Source of the DNA: DATKUC01 sp964577375
GTDB taxonomy: Bacteria; Spirochaetota; Spirochaetia; DSM-27196; DATKUC01
NCBI GenBank assembly: GCA_964577375.1
Contig: CAZNYW010000004.1
Coordinates: 52,465 to 116,464 of the forward strand
Direction of reading: 5' to 3'
DNA length: 64,000 nt
In this document: piece by piece, positions 17,088 to 26,203 of the stretch
How the letters are laid out: each line of letters opens with the position of its first letter
Position numbering within the stretch: position 1 is the stretch's first letter
Made by a program: the position numbers and the translations under genes
The notes under the pieces: generated by a model
Told to the model about the DNA's origin: nothing
Seen by the model: the letters and a program-made list of their open reading frames with translations, nothing else
Database searches by the model: none

Positions 17088-19138
17088 TGCGAATGCGGGT
17101 GATGCTTCGGCTCCTTACCGCGGTGATTCTCGCGCTCGGCGGCAGCGCCGCGGCCGGGTATCGCGCCGAGGCCCAGCAGATCGACATGACCGCCGTCCGC
17201 GCGAACGATGAGCTTCGCCGCGGCGTAGTGGCCTTCTACAACGGCTATTTCAACGAATCTATCCAGGCATTTCAGCGCTCGCTCCAGTACAAATCGGACA
17301 ATCCGCGCGCACACTTCTGGCTTGGCCGGGCCTACTACTACTCAGGCTTCGATGAGGCGGCTCTCGGTGAATGGAACTTTCTCATCCACCAGGGTCAGAG
17401 CAGCCCTTTTCTGGAAAATCTCGTAAACACAATCTCGTGGCGCCGCGGACTTGCACGCGAGACCTCCACCGGCACCCGTTACGTGATAAGCGGCGAGGTT
17501 TCGAACCATATCCAGGACACCACGCTTTTCGCCCGCCCCTCGACGGTCAAACCGCGGGCGGACGGTAGCTACTATCTGACCTCTTTCGGCAGCCAGGAGG
17601 TCCTGGTGGTCGACGTGAACGGAAGGCGCCGCCAGACCCTTCGCGGCGGCATCGAAGGTTTCGATGGCCCGTTCGACGTTGCCCCGGCCGCGGACGGGCG
17701 GTTCTATGTAAGCGAGTACTACGGCGACCGGATTGCCCTGTGCAGTGCGAACGGCAACAAGATCAAGACCTTCGGCGGCCGTGATGCCGCGGGCGGCAGC
17801 CTCATCGGTCCTCAATACCTTGCATTGGATGAGCAGGGATTCCTCTACGTCACGAGCTGGGGAAGCCGCCGGGTGAGCAAGTTCGACGCGGCCGGCAATC
17901 TGATTCTCACCTTCGGGGCGGCGCGCGGCTCCTTTGCAGGATTTCAGAAACCAACCGGAATCACGGTTATGCAGGGCCGCGTTTACGTTGCGGACGCAGG
18001 AACAAAAAGCATCGATGTGTTCGACGAGAGCGGCAACTTCGTCAGCACCATCGCGGATGGCGTCCTCGAATCGCCGGAAGGCATTTCGGTCTACTCACCG
18101 GGCGTGCTCCTGGTTGCGGACACTTCCAGAGTGGTTCTCGTTGACGTCGATCAGGACACCGTGGCGGTGCTCTCCGATCTCGAGGGCCGCGGCCGGCGCA
18201 TCACCTCCGCAGCCATCGACGCGAATGGAACGGTCCTGGCCTGCGACTTCGACGGCAGCAAGGTGCTCCTGCTTTCCAACATCAACGACCTCTACACGGC
18301 GCTCTTCACCCAGGTAACCCGGGTCAGCTCAGACAGCTTCCCGACCGTGAATATCGAGGTTACGGTCCACGACCGTGCCGGCAACCCCATCGTCGGGCTC
18401 GATGCCTCCAATTTCCGCATCACCGAAGACGGATTGCCCATCGTGGGCGAACCTCAGCTGACGTTCGCAGGATATGAAGACAGCAGTCCAAACATTGTGC
18501 TCCTCGCCGACCGGTCGAAACCGATGCAGAAGTATGTCTCGCAGATGAGGGAAGCGGCAGGCGGGCTCTATGATGCGAGCGGGACCGGGCTGCGTGTTGT
18601 TTCGGCGGGGAAGTCCCCGGTGCTGGAGGCGGGACCTTCCGACGGCAGACGGACCGTAGTGGACGCGGCGGCGGCGAACGGCGCCTACGGCCCGGACTGG
18701 TCCTTTGACAAGGGCGTCCGTCTCGCCGGGTCCGAGCTTCTGAAATTACGCGGCAGGCGCTCGGTCGTGTTCGTTACCCAGGGGGATCTCGGCCTTCATC
18801 CCTTCGAGGACTACGGCCTGGAGGAGATATCGCAGTTCCTCAAGAACAACGGCATCACCTTTTCGGTCGTCCTGGTCGACCAGAACAAACCGAGTGCCGA
18901 GCTGAACTACATGGTCCGCGAGACCGGTGGAAAGATGTATTACCTCTACAGCCCGAACGGCGTAGCTCAGGTTGTGAAGGACATCCGGGCGACGCCGAAC
19001 GGCACCTACGTGCTTCAATACCGGTCGAGGAGCCAGTCGGACTTCGGCCGCGCCTACATCCCGGTGGAAGTCGAGCTCTATGTCATGCGGCGTACCGGAC
19101 GCGCAGAGGCAGGTTACTATGGCCCGCTCCAGTTCTGA
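17087..19138 (+). CDS. Exported TPR / NHL-propeller / VWA-like protein
   Basis: A 683-residue protein with an N-terminal signal peptide (VMLRLLTAVILALGGSAAAG), so periplasmic or surface-exposed. Residues 40-110 contain TPR helices. About 150-400 are NHL-type beta-propeller blades with repeats such as GPQYLALDEQGFLYVTSWG. About 440-660 resemble a von Willebrand A domain, but the metal site reads DRSKPM rather than DxSxS, so metal binding is doubtful. The start ATG at 17087 overlaps the preceding stop. This kind of protein usually forms protein-protein contacts in the envelope; the partner is unknown. Confidence 0.85.
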   Translation: MRMRVMLRLLTAVILALGGSAAAGYRAEAQQIDMTAVRANDELRRGVVAFYNGYFNESIQAFQRSLQYKSDNPRAHFWLGRAYYYSGFDEAALGEWNFLIHQGQSSPFLENLVNTISWRRGLARETSTGTRYVISGEVSNHIQDTTLFARPSTVKPRADGSYYLTSFGSQEVLVVDVNGRRRQTLRGGIEGFDGPFDVAPAADGRFYVSEYYGDRIALCSANGNKIKTFGGRDAAGGSLIGPQYLALDEQGFLYVTSWGSRRVSKFDAAGNLILTFGAARGSFAGFQKPTGITVMQGRVYVADAGTKSIDVFDESGNFVSTIADGVLESPEGISVYSPGVLLVADTSRVVLVDVDQDTVAVLSDLEGRGRRITSAAIDANGTVLACDFDGSKVLLLSNINDLYTALFTQVTRVSSDSFPTVNIEVTVHDRAGNPIVGLDASNFRITEDGLPIVGEPQLTFAGYEDSSPNIVLLADRSKPMQKYVSQMREAAGGLYDASGTGLRVVSAGKSPVLEAGPSDGRRTVVDAAAANGAYGPDWSFDKGVRLAGSELLKLRGRRSVVFVTQGDLGLHPFEDYGLEEISQFLKNNGITFSVVLVDQNKPSAELNYMVRETGGKMYYLYSPNGVAQVVKDIRATPNGTYVLQYRSRSQSDFGRAYIPVEVELYVMRRTGRAEAGYYGPLQF

Positions 19139-19505
19139 GAAGCAGACCGGGGTTGTCGCGCGTTTTCGCGCCTGGCGGGCAAAGCGCGATGCCGCGTGGG
19201 AATCCCTCTGCACCGGATGCGGACTCTGCTGCTACGAGCGCGATGCGCTGCCGTTCGGGCGCGTCCGGATCAGGCGGTTTTCGGCGTGCCGGTTCCTGGA
19301 CGAACGGACTCATCGCTGCACGGTCTACGATCATCGCTTTGCAGTGTGCTCCTACTGCGCAAAGGTGCGCCTTTTTCACGCGGTTTTCGACCCCACGATG
19401 CCGCCGAGCTGCGGATACGTGCAGCGTTATCGTCCGAGCTGGCTGCGGCGACGACTCGCAGAGCCGGTCGCCGACCTGCTTCCGCCGACCCAACAGCATT
19501 CGTAG
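19119..19505 (+). CDS. YkgJ-family cysteine cluster protein
   Basis: A 128-residue protein with the family signature CTGCGLCCYE near residue 29 and more cysteines downstream (CRFLDERTHRCTVYDHR, CSYCAK, CGYVQ). The pattern binds a zinc or iron-sulfur cofactor. The ATG at 19119 lies inside the end of the preceding gene, which it overlaps by 20 bases. It ends the galactokinase-like/surE run. Biochemical role not established. Confidence 0.87.
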   Translation: MARSSSEKQTGVVARFRAWRAKRDAAWESLCTGCGLCCYERDALPFGRVRIRRFSACRFLDERTHRCTVYDHRFAVCSYCAKVRLFHAVFDPTMPPSCGYVQRYRPSWLRRRLAEPVADLLPPTQQHS

Positions 19506-19542
19506 CGAACGCCGCCGCTTGATTTCAAGCGGTATCGTTCGT
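19505..19542 (+). terminator. Large hairpin between the ykgJ-type gene and clpS
   Basis: Nested inverted repeat: outer arms GCGAACG/CGTTCGT (one G-U pair) and an inner perfect 8-bp stem CCGCTTGA/TCAAGCGG, starting at the last base of the stop codon. There is no T-run, so it is either a weak or factor-assisted terminator or an mRNA 3' end stabiliser. Confidence 0.55.
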
Positions 19543-19691
19543 ATATTTGGCGCCAGGGGACCATTACCGCCAACGACGGGCCGTCAGCTTCCGGGGTCTC
19601 GCCCCATGATATCATCCAGAACAACAATTGATACTCGATCCGGCTTTTTTGGTTATATTGGTAGAGGGTCAAGGACGTAGGAGTTGCAGGC

Positions 19692-20018
19692 GTGGCAGAG
19701 GAGAAACCTGACCGGATTTCAAAAGAGAATATCAAGTTAAAAGAAAAGCCGAGAGAGGATGTGAAGGAGCCGGATATGTTCCGGGTGCTGCTTCACAACG
19801 ACGATTACACGACGATGGAATTCGTCGTTGAGGTTCTCATAAAGGTTTTCCGAAAGACCGTGGTGGACGCGACGAAGATAATGCTCGATGTCCACCGAAA
19901 GGGTGCCGGACAGGTCGGCGTCTATACCTACGATGTAGCCGCCACCAAAGTATCACAGGTGCACCAGCTGGCGCGCGAGCGCGAGTTTCCGCTTCGATGC
20001 ACCATGGAAAAGGCGTAG
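19692..20018 (+). CDS. clpS: ATP-dependent Clp protease adaptor ClpS
   Basis: A 108-residue adaptor that binds proteins with N-degron residues and hands them to ClpA. The binding-site residues are present: HNDDYTTMEFVV with the Asn-Asp-Asp triad and the gatekeeper Met, and VHRKGAGQVGVYTYDVA with the conserved His. The first 28 residues are a charged extension used in handover. Start GTG at 19692 has GGAG at 19680-19683. It lies 42 bases before clpA in a clpS-clpA-aat run. A weak TTGATA/TATATT pair upstream (19628, 19654) has a 20-base spacer. Confidence 0.95.
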   Translation: MAEEKPDRISKENIKLKEKPREDVKEPDMFRVLLHNDDYTTMEFVVEVLIKVFRKTVVDATKIMLDVHRKGAGQVGVYTYDVAATKVSQVHQLAREREFPLRCTMEKA

Positions 20019-20060
20019 TCCGACGACGGTGCTGCGCCGTAGTCATCTTCGAGGGAATAG

Positions 20061-22538
20061 ATGAAGGTTAATCAGGAAGTTCAAGACGTACTCAACGCCG
20101 CTTTGCAGGAAGCAAAACAGCGAAACCATGAATATCTTACACCGGAGCACGTGCTCTATGCCGCGCTCCATTTTCAATATCCGCGGGATGTGCTCTCCGA
20201 ATGCGGGGTAGAGCCCGACGACGTACGTGCGCAGATCGACAAGCATTTGAAGGAGAAGGTTCCGGTCATCAAGAAGGGTGATCCGGTGCAGTCACTGGGT
20301 TTTCAGAACGTCATCCAGCGTGCAGTCTTTCACACGCAGGCCGCGCAGAAGGAGGAGGTCGATCTCGGCGACATCATCGTATCCATTTTTGACGAGGATC
20401 AGTCGTTCGGCGCCTTCTTTCTCCGCAAGGCGGGGCTCACGCGTCTCGATCTGCTGCAGGTGATCTCGCATGGGCTCTCCAAGGTCGCAAACCGGCAGGA
20501 GGGGTTTCACACCTCCTCCGAAGAGGGGGAGACCACCGAAGAGGACGAGGAGGGTGGCCGCCCCCGGAAGAACGACCCTCTCGCTCAGTTTACCACCGAT
20601 CTCACCGAGCTGGCGGAGAAGGGCAAGCTCGAACCGCTGATCGGCCGGGAGGACATTCTCGAACGGACTATGCAGGTACTCTGCCGTCGCATGAAGAACA
20701 ATCCGGTACACCTCGGCGACCCTGGAGTGGGAAAGACTGCAATAACAGAGGGTCTCGCCCAGCGGATCGCGGACAAAACCGTGCCGGTCCTCCTGCGCGG
20801 GTACCGCGTATACAGTCTCGACATGGGCTCGATGCTTGCCGGTACGCGGTACCGCGGTGACTTCGAGGAGAGGATGAAGCTGGTGATCAACGCCCTCCGC
20901 AAGCGCGAGAAGGTGATTCTTTTCATCGACGAGATTCACACCATCGTAGGCGCCGGAGCCGTCGCCGGCGGTTCAATGGACGCTTCAAACCTGCTCAAGC
21001 CCGCGCTTGCCTCCGGCGAGCTGCGGGTGATCGGTTCGACCACCTACGAAGAGTTTCGGAAGTACTTCGAGAAGGACCGCGCTCTGTCGCGACGGTTCCA
21101 GAAGATCGAGGTGAACGAACCTTCGGAAGAGGATACCGTGAAGATCCTCCAGGGGCTGCGCGAGAAGTACGAGAGCTACCACAACGTGCGGTACACCGAC
21201 GAGGCGCTGCAGGCAGCAGTTCACCTGTCGGCGACCTTCATCAACGATCGCAGACTCCCCGACAAGGCAATAGACGTCATCGACGAATGTGGCGCCTACA
21301 CTCGAATGACCACCTTCACGGTCGACGAGAACGGCCAGGAGACCGAGGCTGAACCTGTTACGATAAACGAGACGGACATCGAACGGGTGGTTGCGAAAAT
21401 CGCAAAGATCCCAGAGCGCAGCGTTTCGGTGTCGGAGAAGGACCGGCTGAAGAATCTGGAGCCGGACCTGAAGCGGGTTGTCTATGGTCAGGACCAGGCG
21501 GTCGATGCCGTGGTTCAGGCCGTGAAGCGCTCCCGCGCCGGATTCCGCAACCCCAACAAACCGGTTGCGAATTTTCTCTTCGTCGGTCCCACCGGCGTGG
21601 GAAAGACCGAGCTCGCGCGGCAGCTCGCAAATACGCTCGGGGTTCCCATGCTCCGTTTCGACATGAGCGAGTATCAGGAGAAGCACACTGTCTCCCGGCT
21701 GCTCGGATCGCCGCCCGGCTACGTCGGGTATGACGAAGGCGCTCTTCTCACCGACGCGGTGCGCAAGTCGCCGCACGCGGTGCTCCTGCTCGATGAGATC
21801 GAGAAGGCGCATCCGGACATCTTCAACGTGCTGCTGCAGGTCATGGACTACGCGACGCTCACCGACAACACCGGAAAGAAGGCCGACTTTCGCAACGTCG
21901 TTCTGATCATGACCTCGAACGCGGGCGCGCGCGACATCGGCAAGCCTCTGATCGGTTTTGGTGAGCGCCAGGTGACCTCGCAGGCGGTAAAGGACGCGGT
22001 CGACCGCGCCTTCGCTCCGGAGTTCCGCAACCGGCTCGACAGGGTCGTCGTGTTCAACAATCTCGGCGATCGTGTAATTGAGGAGATCGTCGGCAAGGAG
22101 ATCGCCGAGTTCTCGATCTCACTCGAGGAGAAGGGCGTGAAGCTCGAGGTAACCCCGGCCTGTATTACCTGGCTCGCCGAGCACGGATACTCGCCCGAAT
22201 TCGGCGCGAGAAACATAGCGCGTCTGGTCGAAGAGAAGATCAAGAGCTACTTTGTCGACGCAGTGCTCTTTGGTGAGCTGCAGGAGGGCGGACGGGCCGT
22301 CGCCGATATCAAGGACGACGACGTCGTCATCACCGCGAAGCGGTCCCCGGCAAAAAGGCGTCCTCCGAAGACGCCCGAAGCACCGCCGACTCCGCCGGCG
22401 GAGGGTGCGCTGGAGGAGAATACTCCGGGTAATGCACCGGAGAAGGGCGCGGACGTTCCCGGAAAGGAACAGAAAGCAGCTGAAGCTGCGCCTCTTCCAT
22501 CGCCGAACGACGGCGGGAACGACGGCTCCGAGGACTGA
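20061..22538 (+). CDS. clpA: ATP-dependent Clp protease ATPase subunit ClpA
   Basis: An 825-residue AAA+ unfoldase. The N-domain (1-145) carries the Clp_N repeats that dock ClpS. The first ATPase module has Walker A GDPGVGKTAITEG, and the second GPTGVGKTELAR with sensor GFGERQ. The LIGF loop near the end of the second module is the expected ClpP-docking tripeptide; no ClpP gene is in the window. After residue 770 comes a Pro/Glu/Ala-rich tail of about 55 residues not found in standard ClpA, probably disordered. Confidence 0.96.
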   Translation: MKVNQEVQDVLNAALQEAKQRNHEYLTPEHVLYAALHFQYPRDVLSECGVEPDDVRAQIDKHLKEKVPVIKKGDPVQSLGFQNVIQRAVFHTQAAQKEEVDLGDIIVSIFDEDQSFGAFFLRKAGLTRLDLLQVISHGLSKVANRQEGFHTSSEEGETTEEDEEGGRPRKNDPLAQFTTDLTELAEKGKLEPLIGREDILERTMQVLCRRMKNNPVHLGDPGVGKTAITEGLAQRIADKTVPVLLRGYRVYSLDMGSMLAGTRYRGDFEERMKLVINALRKREKVILFIDEIHTIVGAGAVAGGSMDASNLLKPALASGELRVIGSTTYEEFRKYFEKDRALSRRFQKIEVNEPSEEDTVKILQGLREKYESYHNVRYTDEALQAAVHLSATFINDRRLPDKAIDVIDECGAYTRMTTFTVDENGQETEAEPVTINETDIERVVAKIAKIPERSVSVSEKDRLKNLEPDLKRVVYGQDQAVDAVVQAVKRSRAGFRNPNKPVANFLFVGPTGVGKTELARQLANTLGVPMLRFDMSEYQEKHTVSRLLGSPPGYVGYDEGALLTDAVRKSPHAVLLLDEIEKAHPDIFNVLLQVMDYATLTDNTGKKADFRNVVLIMTSNAGARDIGKPLIGFGERQVTSQAVKDAVDRAFAPEFRNRLDRVVVFNNLGDRVIEEIVGKEIAEFSISLEEKGVKLEVTPACITWLAEHGYSPEFGARNIARLVEEKIKSYFVDAVLFGELQEGGRAVADIKDDDVVITAKRSPAKRRPPKTPEAPPTPPAEGALEENTPGNAPEKGADVPGKEQKAAEAAPLPSPNDGGNDGSED

Positions 22539-22555
22539 CCGATCCCGGGATTGTC

Positions 22556-23311
22556 ATGGGTAGAGAGTTTCCCTACCTCGGAGAACACGAACGCTTCCAG
22601 TTCCCGCCGCCCGATCAGGCGACATCTGAAGGCATTCTCGGAGTAGGTGGAAACCTCTCGCCGGGGATGCTCATTTCCGCCTACTCACAGGGAGTCTTTC
22701 CCTGGTTTTCACCAGGGGACCCCATTCTCTGGTGGTGCCCGGACCCCCGTTTTGTGCTCTTTCCCGACAGACTTCACGTCTCTCACTCGATGCGGCGGGC
22801 GCTCCGCCGCGGGGAGTTCTCGGTGACCTTCGACGGAGACTTCGAAAGCGTTATCGAGTTGTGCAGCGCCGCGCCACGCCGCGGACAGAACGGAACCTGG
22901 ATCACACCCGAAATGATCAAGTCCTACAAGGAGCTGCACCTGCTCGGTTACGCACACTCGGTAGAGGTCTGGAAGGAGGGCAGGATCGCCGGCGGACTCT
23001 ACGGTGTGTCGCTGGGTTCGGTGTTTTTCGGTGAATCGATGTTCGCCCACGTGTCGAACGCTTCGAAGGTCGGCTTCATCCGGCTTGTCGAGGTGCTCAA
23101 GCGGGAGGGATTCCAGCTTGTCGATTCGCAGGTCCACACGCAGCACCTCGAGAGTCTGGGAGCCGAAAACATACCGCGCCGGCGCTACCTCGAGCTTCTC
23201 CATGCAGGGCTCGCGCAGCCCAACCGGAAGGGGAACTGGGGGAAGCTCTTTGCCCGGGAGCTCAAGGAGCTTTCAGTACTTGAAGGCGCTTCCGCCGATG
23301 AACTCCCTTAG
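22556..23311 (+). CDS. aat: Leucyl/phenylalanyl-tRNA--protein transferase
   Basis: A 251-residue enzyme that transfers Leu or Phe from tRNA to the N-terminal Arg or Lys of proteins, creating N-degrons for ClpS-ClpA. Family hallmarks are GLLSPGML-like GNLSPGMLISAYSQGVFPW, WWCPDPR, GGLYGVSLGSVFFGESMF and LVDSQVHTQHLESLGA. It directly follows clpA, so the writer (Aat), reader (ClpS) and unfoldase (ClpA) of the pathway form one unit. The last 39 bases overlap the convergent nucleoside kinase gene. Confidence 0.96.
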   Translation: MGREFPYLGEHERFQFPPPDQATSEGILGVGGNLSPGMLISAYSQGVFPWFSPGDPILWWCPDPRFVLFPDRLHVSHSMRRALRRGEFSVTFDGDFESVIELCSAAPRRGQNGTWITPEMIKSYKELHLLGYAHSVEVWKEGRIAGGLYGVSLGSVFFGESMFAHVSNASKVGFIRLVEVLKREGFQLVDSQVHTQHLESLGAENIPRRRYLELLHAGLAQPNRKGNWGKLFARELKELSVLEGASADELP

Positions 23312-24946
23312 AATCGACTGATCCGGAACGTAGTGACTCGGAATCGGCATGAAGTTGTGAAGAAACGAAAGGAGCCGCAGTGCCTCGTGATATACGCGGT
23401 TGTTCGGCTTTACGTCGTGGAGAAGCGGCTCGGCGAAGCTCTTCAGCACACCGAGCTCATAGTCCAGCGCAGAGTTGAAAGCTGAGTCCGCCGAATCCTG
23501 GTAGGGGAAGATGTTTCGGTCCTCGCCACGACGGACTGAAGGCCACATTTCCAGCGTCTCCAGCGCACTGTGACCACGGAACTGATAGTCGCGTACAAGC
23601 CGCCGGATGAGCCGGTTGTCGGTGGTGGGAATGCGGTTGTGGTCGTCGAGGTTGAGCTGCGTCAGTGCCGAAACGTAGATCCGGTACTTCTGTTCTGCGG
23701 GAATCTTCGGGGTCAGGTCGTCGTTCAGGCCGTGAATGCCCTCCATGATGACAACGCCGCGGTCCGGCAGCTTCACCGGTGATCCGTCGAAGGTGCGGTC
23801 GCCTCTGCGAAAGTCGAATTCCGGCAACCGTACCTCATCACCCCGGAAAAGACCGAGGAGATTGTCGTTGAGCAGGCCGATATCGATCGCACGGATGTTC
23901 TCGAAATCGAAGTCGCCGTTCTCATCGCGGGGCGTCTGGTCTCTGGGGACGAAGTAGTTGTCGAGCGAGATCGCCACCGGTCGCAGCCCCATTACCGTAA
24001 GCTGCACGGTGAGCTTCTTAGCGAAGGTCGTCTTGCCGGAGCTCGACGGTCCGGCGATCAGAATCACCTTCACCTGATCACGGCATTCGCCGATTCTGTC
24101 GGCGATCTCGGCGATCTTCTTGTTGTGCAGCGCCTCCGCTACCCAGATGAAGTCCCGGATTTTCTTGGTCCTGCTTTCCTGATTCAACCGGCCGACGGAG
24201 TTGATTTCGATCATGCGGCCCCAGTTCTTGTATTCCTGGTAGATCGCGAACAGGAGCGGTATGTCTTTGTAGGGTTGGAGCGCGCGCGGATCGCGGCTCG
24301 ACGGGTAGCGCAGTATGAATCCCGGAGGATGTGCAATGATGTCGAATACGGTAATCAGCCCGGTCCGTGGCATGAGCGGCCCGTGTGAGAGGTCCATGAA
24401 CTCACCGCAGGCGTAGACCGGAATCTTGCTCTCGTTCCGCGACTGGAGCAGGAGCTCCGTGTCGGGCATGTTGTTCTTTTGAAAATAGCTGAGCGCCTCA
24501 TTGTAGGAGATGACCTTTCTCTGGATGGGCAGGTCCTCCGCGACCAGTCTGCGCATTTCTGCAAGCAGGCCGAGCTTCTCCTCTCCGGTCAGCTCGGGAG
24601 AGTCTTCGAAGTGGTAGAAGTAGCCGTCTCCGAGAGAGTGCCCGATGATGAGCCTGCGGCCGGGCAGGGTATTCCGCGCGGCGATGGCAAGCAGGAAGCA
24701 GAGGCTGCGACGGTAGATCATCATGCCTTCGGGGGTATCGAGCGTCACCGGCACAAGGGCCGCGTTTACCTCGAGCCGGTAGGAGAGACTCGTGAGCTCA
24801 TTGTTGATCAGCGTCGCAACTACCGGCGATCCCTTTCCATCGGTCGCAGCATCGAGCTTCTCTCGAATAATGACCTCGCCGGTTCTTGTGCGCACGGGCA
24901 CTTCGGTCGCTTTGCCCGAAGGAAGCGTGATACGGATGGATTCCAT
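23273..24946 (-). CDS. TGS-domain nucleoside (uridine) kinase
   Basis: A 557-residue fusion: an N-terminal TGS-like domain (1-65), a threonyl-tRNA-synthetase-like second additional domain (about 70-240, with GHSLGDGYFYHF), and a P-loop uridine-kinase/phosphoribulokinase domain (from about 293) with AGPSSSGKTTFAKKL (Walker A) and LDNYFVPRDQ. This architecture is a recognised family in Thermotoga, Clostridia and spirochetes, mostly assigned as nucleoside kinases; the TGS/SAD domains may sense a ligand. It lies six bases after the HD-GYP gene and overlaps aat at its 3' end. Confidence 0.9.
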   Translation of the reverse strand: MESIRITLPSGKATEVPVRTRTGEVIIREKLDAATDGKGSPVVATLINNELTSLSYRLEVNAALVPVTLDTPEGMMIYRRSLCFLLAIAARNTLPGRRLIIGHSLGDGYFYHFEDSPELTGEEKLGLLAEMRRLVAEDLPIQRKVISYNEALSYFQKNNMPDTELLLQSRNESKIPVYACGEFMDLSHGPLMPRTGLITVFDIIAHPPGFILRYPSSRDPRALQPYKDIPLLFAIYQEYKNWGRMIEINSVGRLNQESRTKKIRDFIWVAEALHNKKIAEIADRIGECRDQVKVILIAGPSSSGKTTFAKKLTVQLTVMGLRPVAISLDNYFVPRDQTPRDENGDFDFENIRAIDIGLLNDNLLGLFRGDEVRLPEFDFRRGDRTFDGSPVKLPDRGVVIMEGIHGLNDDLTPKIPAEQKYRIYVSALTQLNLDDHNRIPTTDNRLIRRLVRDYQFRGHSALETLEMWPSVRRGEDRNIFPYQDSADSAFNSALDYELGVLKSFAEPLLHDVKPNNRVYHEALRLLSFLHNFMPIPSHYVPDQSILREFIGGSAFKY

Positions 24947-24952
24947 GGGGGA

Positions 24953-26134
24953 TTACCTCGATTCGGCCTCGTTCGCTTCGGCAAGCGCCCTGACCTCGTT
25001 GACTTCAGCCTGGGAGAGGGCGCGCACAATCTGGTGCTCACGGTCGTCGGTCTGAACGGCGGGGTAGTCTGAGTACCGTTCACCGGATGAACTGACCATG
25101 ACCCTGACCTGCGGTGCACGGGGGTTGTTTTCATTTGAATCCACGACCATTCCGCGCGTACCGTTGGAAAGCTGTACGAAAGAGCCGATTGGATAGATCG
25201 AAAGATTTATGACGAGCGCCCGCAGGACAGCCTCATCGTACTGAGTGCCGCGAAGCTTCAGCAGATCGAGAAGGCTGAGATGCGCGTCCTGCGCGTCGCG
25301 ATAGGGCCGCTTGCTTGTCAGAGCGGCATAGGACCCGCTCACCATCATGATCTTCGCATAGAGTGAGATTTTCTCGCCGGTCAGGCCGCGCGGATATCCC
25401 TTCCCGTCCACCGATTCGTGGCTTTCGAGAACTGCATTGCAGACACCCATCGGAAAGGAAAACGATTTGAGTATCTTGAAACCGAGGACGGGGTGAGCGG
25501 TGATCGCCTTCTTCTCCTGCGGCGTCAGCTTGCGGTCGGACAGGTACATCTGAGGCGGAAGCCGGATCATCCCGATCTCGTGAAGTAGGCTCGCAGTCCC
25601 GAGGTCTATCAGGCGATGCTGGGGCAGCTTGAGTGTGATCCCGATGGCAAGCCCCAGAATAGTGGTCTTGACGGAATGGACGACGATGTAGTTACGCTCG
25701 CCGCCGCGCAGCTCTGTCAGGCGAAGGAAGTACTTCCGCCGCTGCTTTACCGCTTCAATGAGGTCTTTGACCCTTTCGGTCACGAGCTTCTGCGAAAGCT
25801 CATCGCGGGTAACGAAATTGGTGAAAGATTTTTCGGTGAACTCGAGAAGCTCGAGAAAATCCTTCTCGGTCTGTTTGACCAGATTCTGTTCTTTCAGATC
25901 CTGGTCGAGCGTTGCAACGACACCCTCATCCGCCGCGCCGTTCGGCTCGAACAGGGGTGAATCAACAGGTACGCCGGAGGTACGGATTGTGTGAAAGTCC
26001 CAGTGGACGAGGCGTTCCACGAGCGGCTGAGACACCGGTGTTTCGGGTGAGAGCAGGATATATCTCTCGTCGAGAAATACCGGCTGATTGAACGAGGTTC
26101 CAGGAGTGAGAGTTCGGACGTTCACGTCGTTCAT
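24953..26134 (-). CDS. Degenerate HD-GYP domain protein
   Basis: A 393-residue protein. A beta-rich N-terminus (1-70) precedes an HD-GYP domain (about 145-330). HD-GYP enzymes normally degrade cyclic di-GMP. Several metal and active-site positions differ from the canonical set: HD is HE (185-186), the Lys of HDxGK is Met189, the second His pair is SHE (238-240), and the Asp of DxYDALT is Gly267. The DGKGYP signature (243-248), H153 and H214 remain. So it may be inactive or altered. It is co-directional with the kinase six bases downstream. Confidence 0.88.
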   Translation of the reverse strand: MNDVNVRTLTPGTSFNQPVFLDERYILLSPETPVSQPLVERLVHWDFHTIRTSGVPVDSPLFEPNGAADEGVVATLDQDLKEQNLVKQTEKDFLELLEFTEKSFTNFVTRDELSQKLVTERVKDLIEAVKQRRKYFLRLTELRGGERNYIVVHSVKTTILGLAIGITLKLPQHRLIDLGTASLLHEIGMIRLPPQMYLSDRKLTPQEKKAITAHPVLGFKILKSFSFPMGVCNAVLESHESVDGKGYPRGLTGEKISLYAKIMMVSGSYAALTSKRPYRDAQDAHLSLLDLLKLRGTQYDEAVLRALVINLSIYPIGSFVQLSNGTRGMVVDSNENNPRAPQVRVMVSSSGERYSDYPAVQTDDREHQIVRALSQAEVNEVRALAEANEAESR

Positions 26135-26144
26135 CTCGTTACCG

Positions 26145-26173
26145 TTGACCGCTGCTGTCTAATCAACTAAACT
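26145..26173 (+). promoter_or_regulatory. Promoter for the 26204 membrane protein gene
   Basis: TTGACC (26145-26150), a 17-base spacer and TAAACT (26168-26173). On the other strand a perfect TATAAT at 26191-26186 could serve the HD-GYP gene, so two divergent promoters overlap in this 70-base gap. Confidence 0.65.
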
Positions 26174-26203
26174 TCTCCATGCATTATTATAGGGGAAACG
26201 CTG

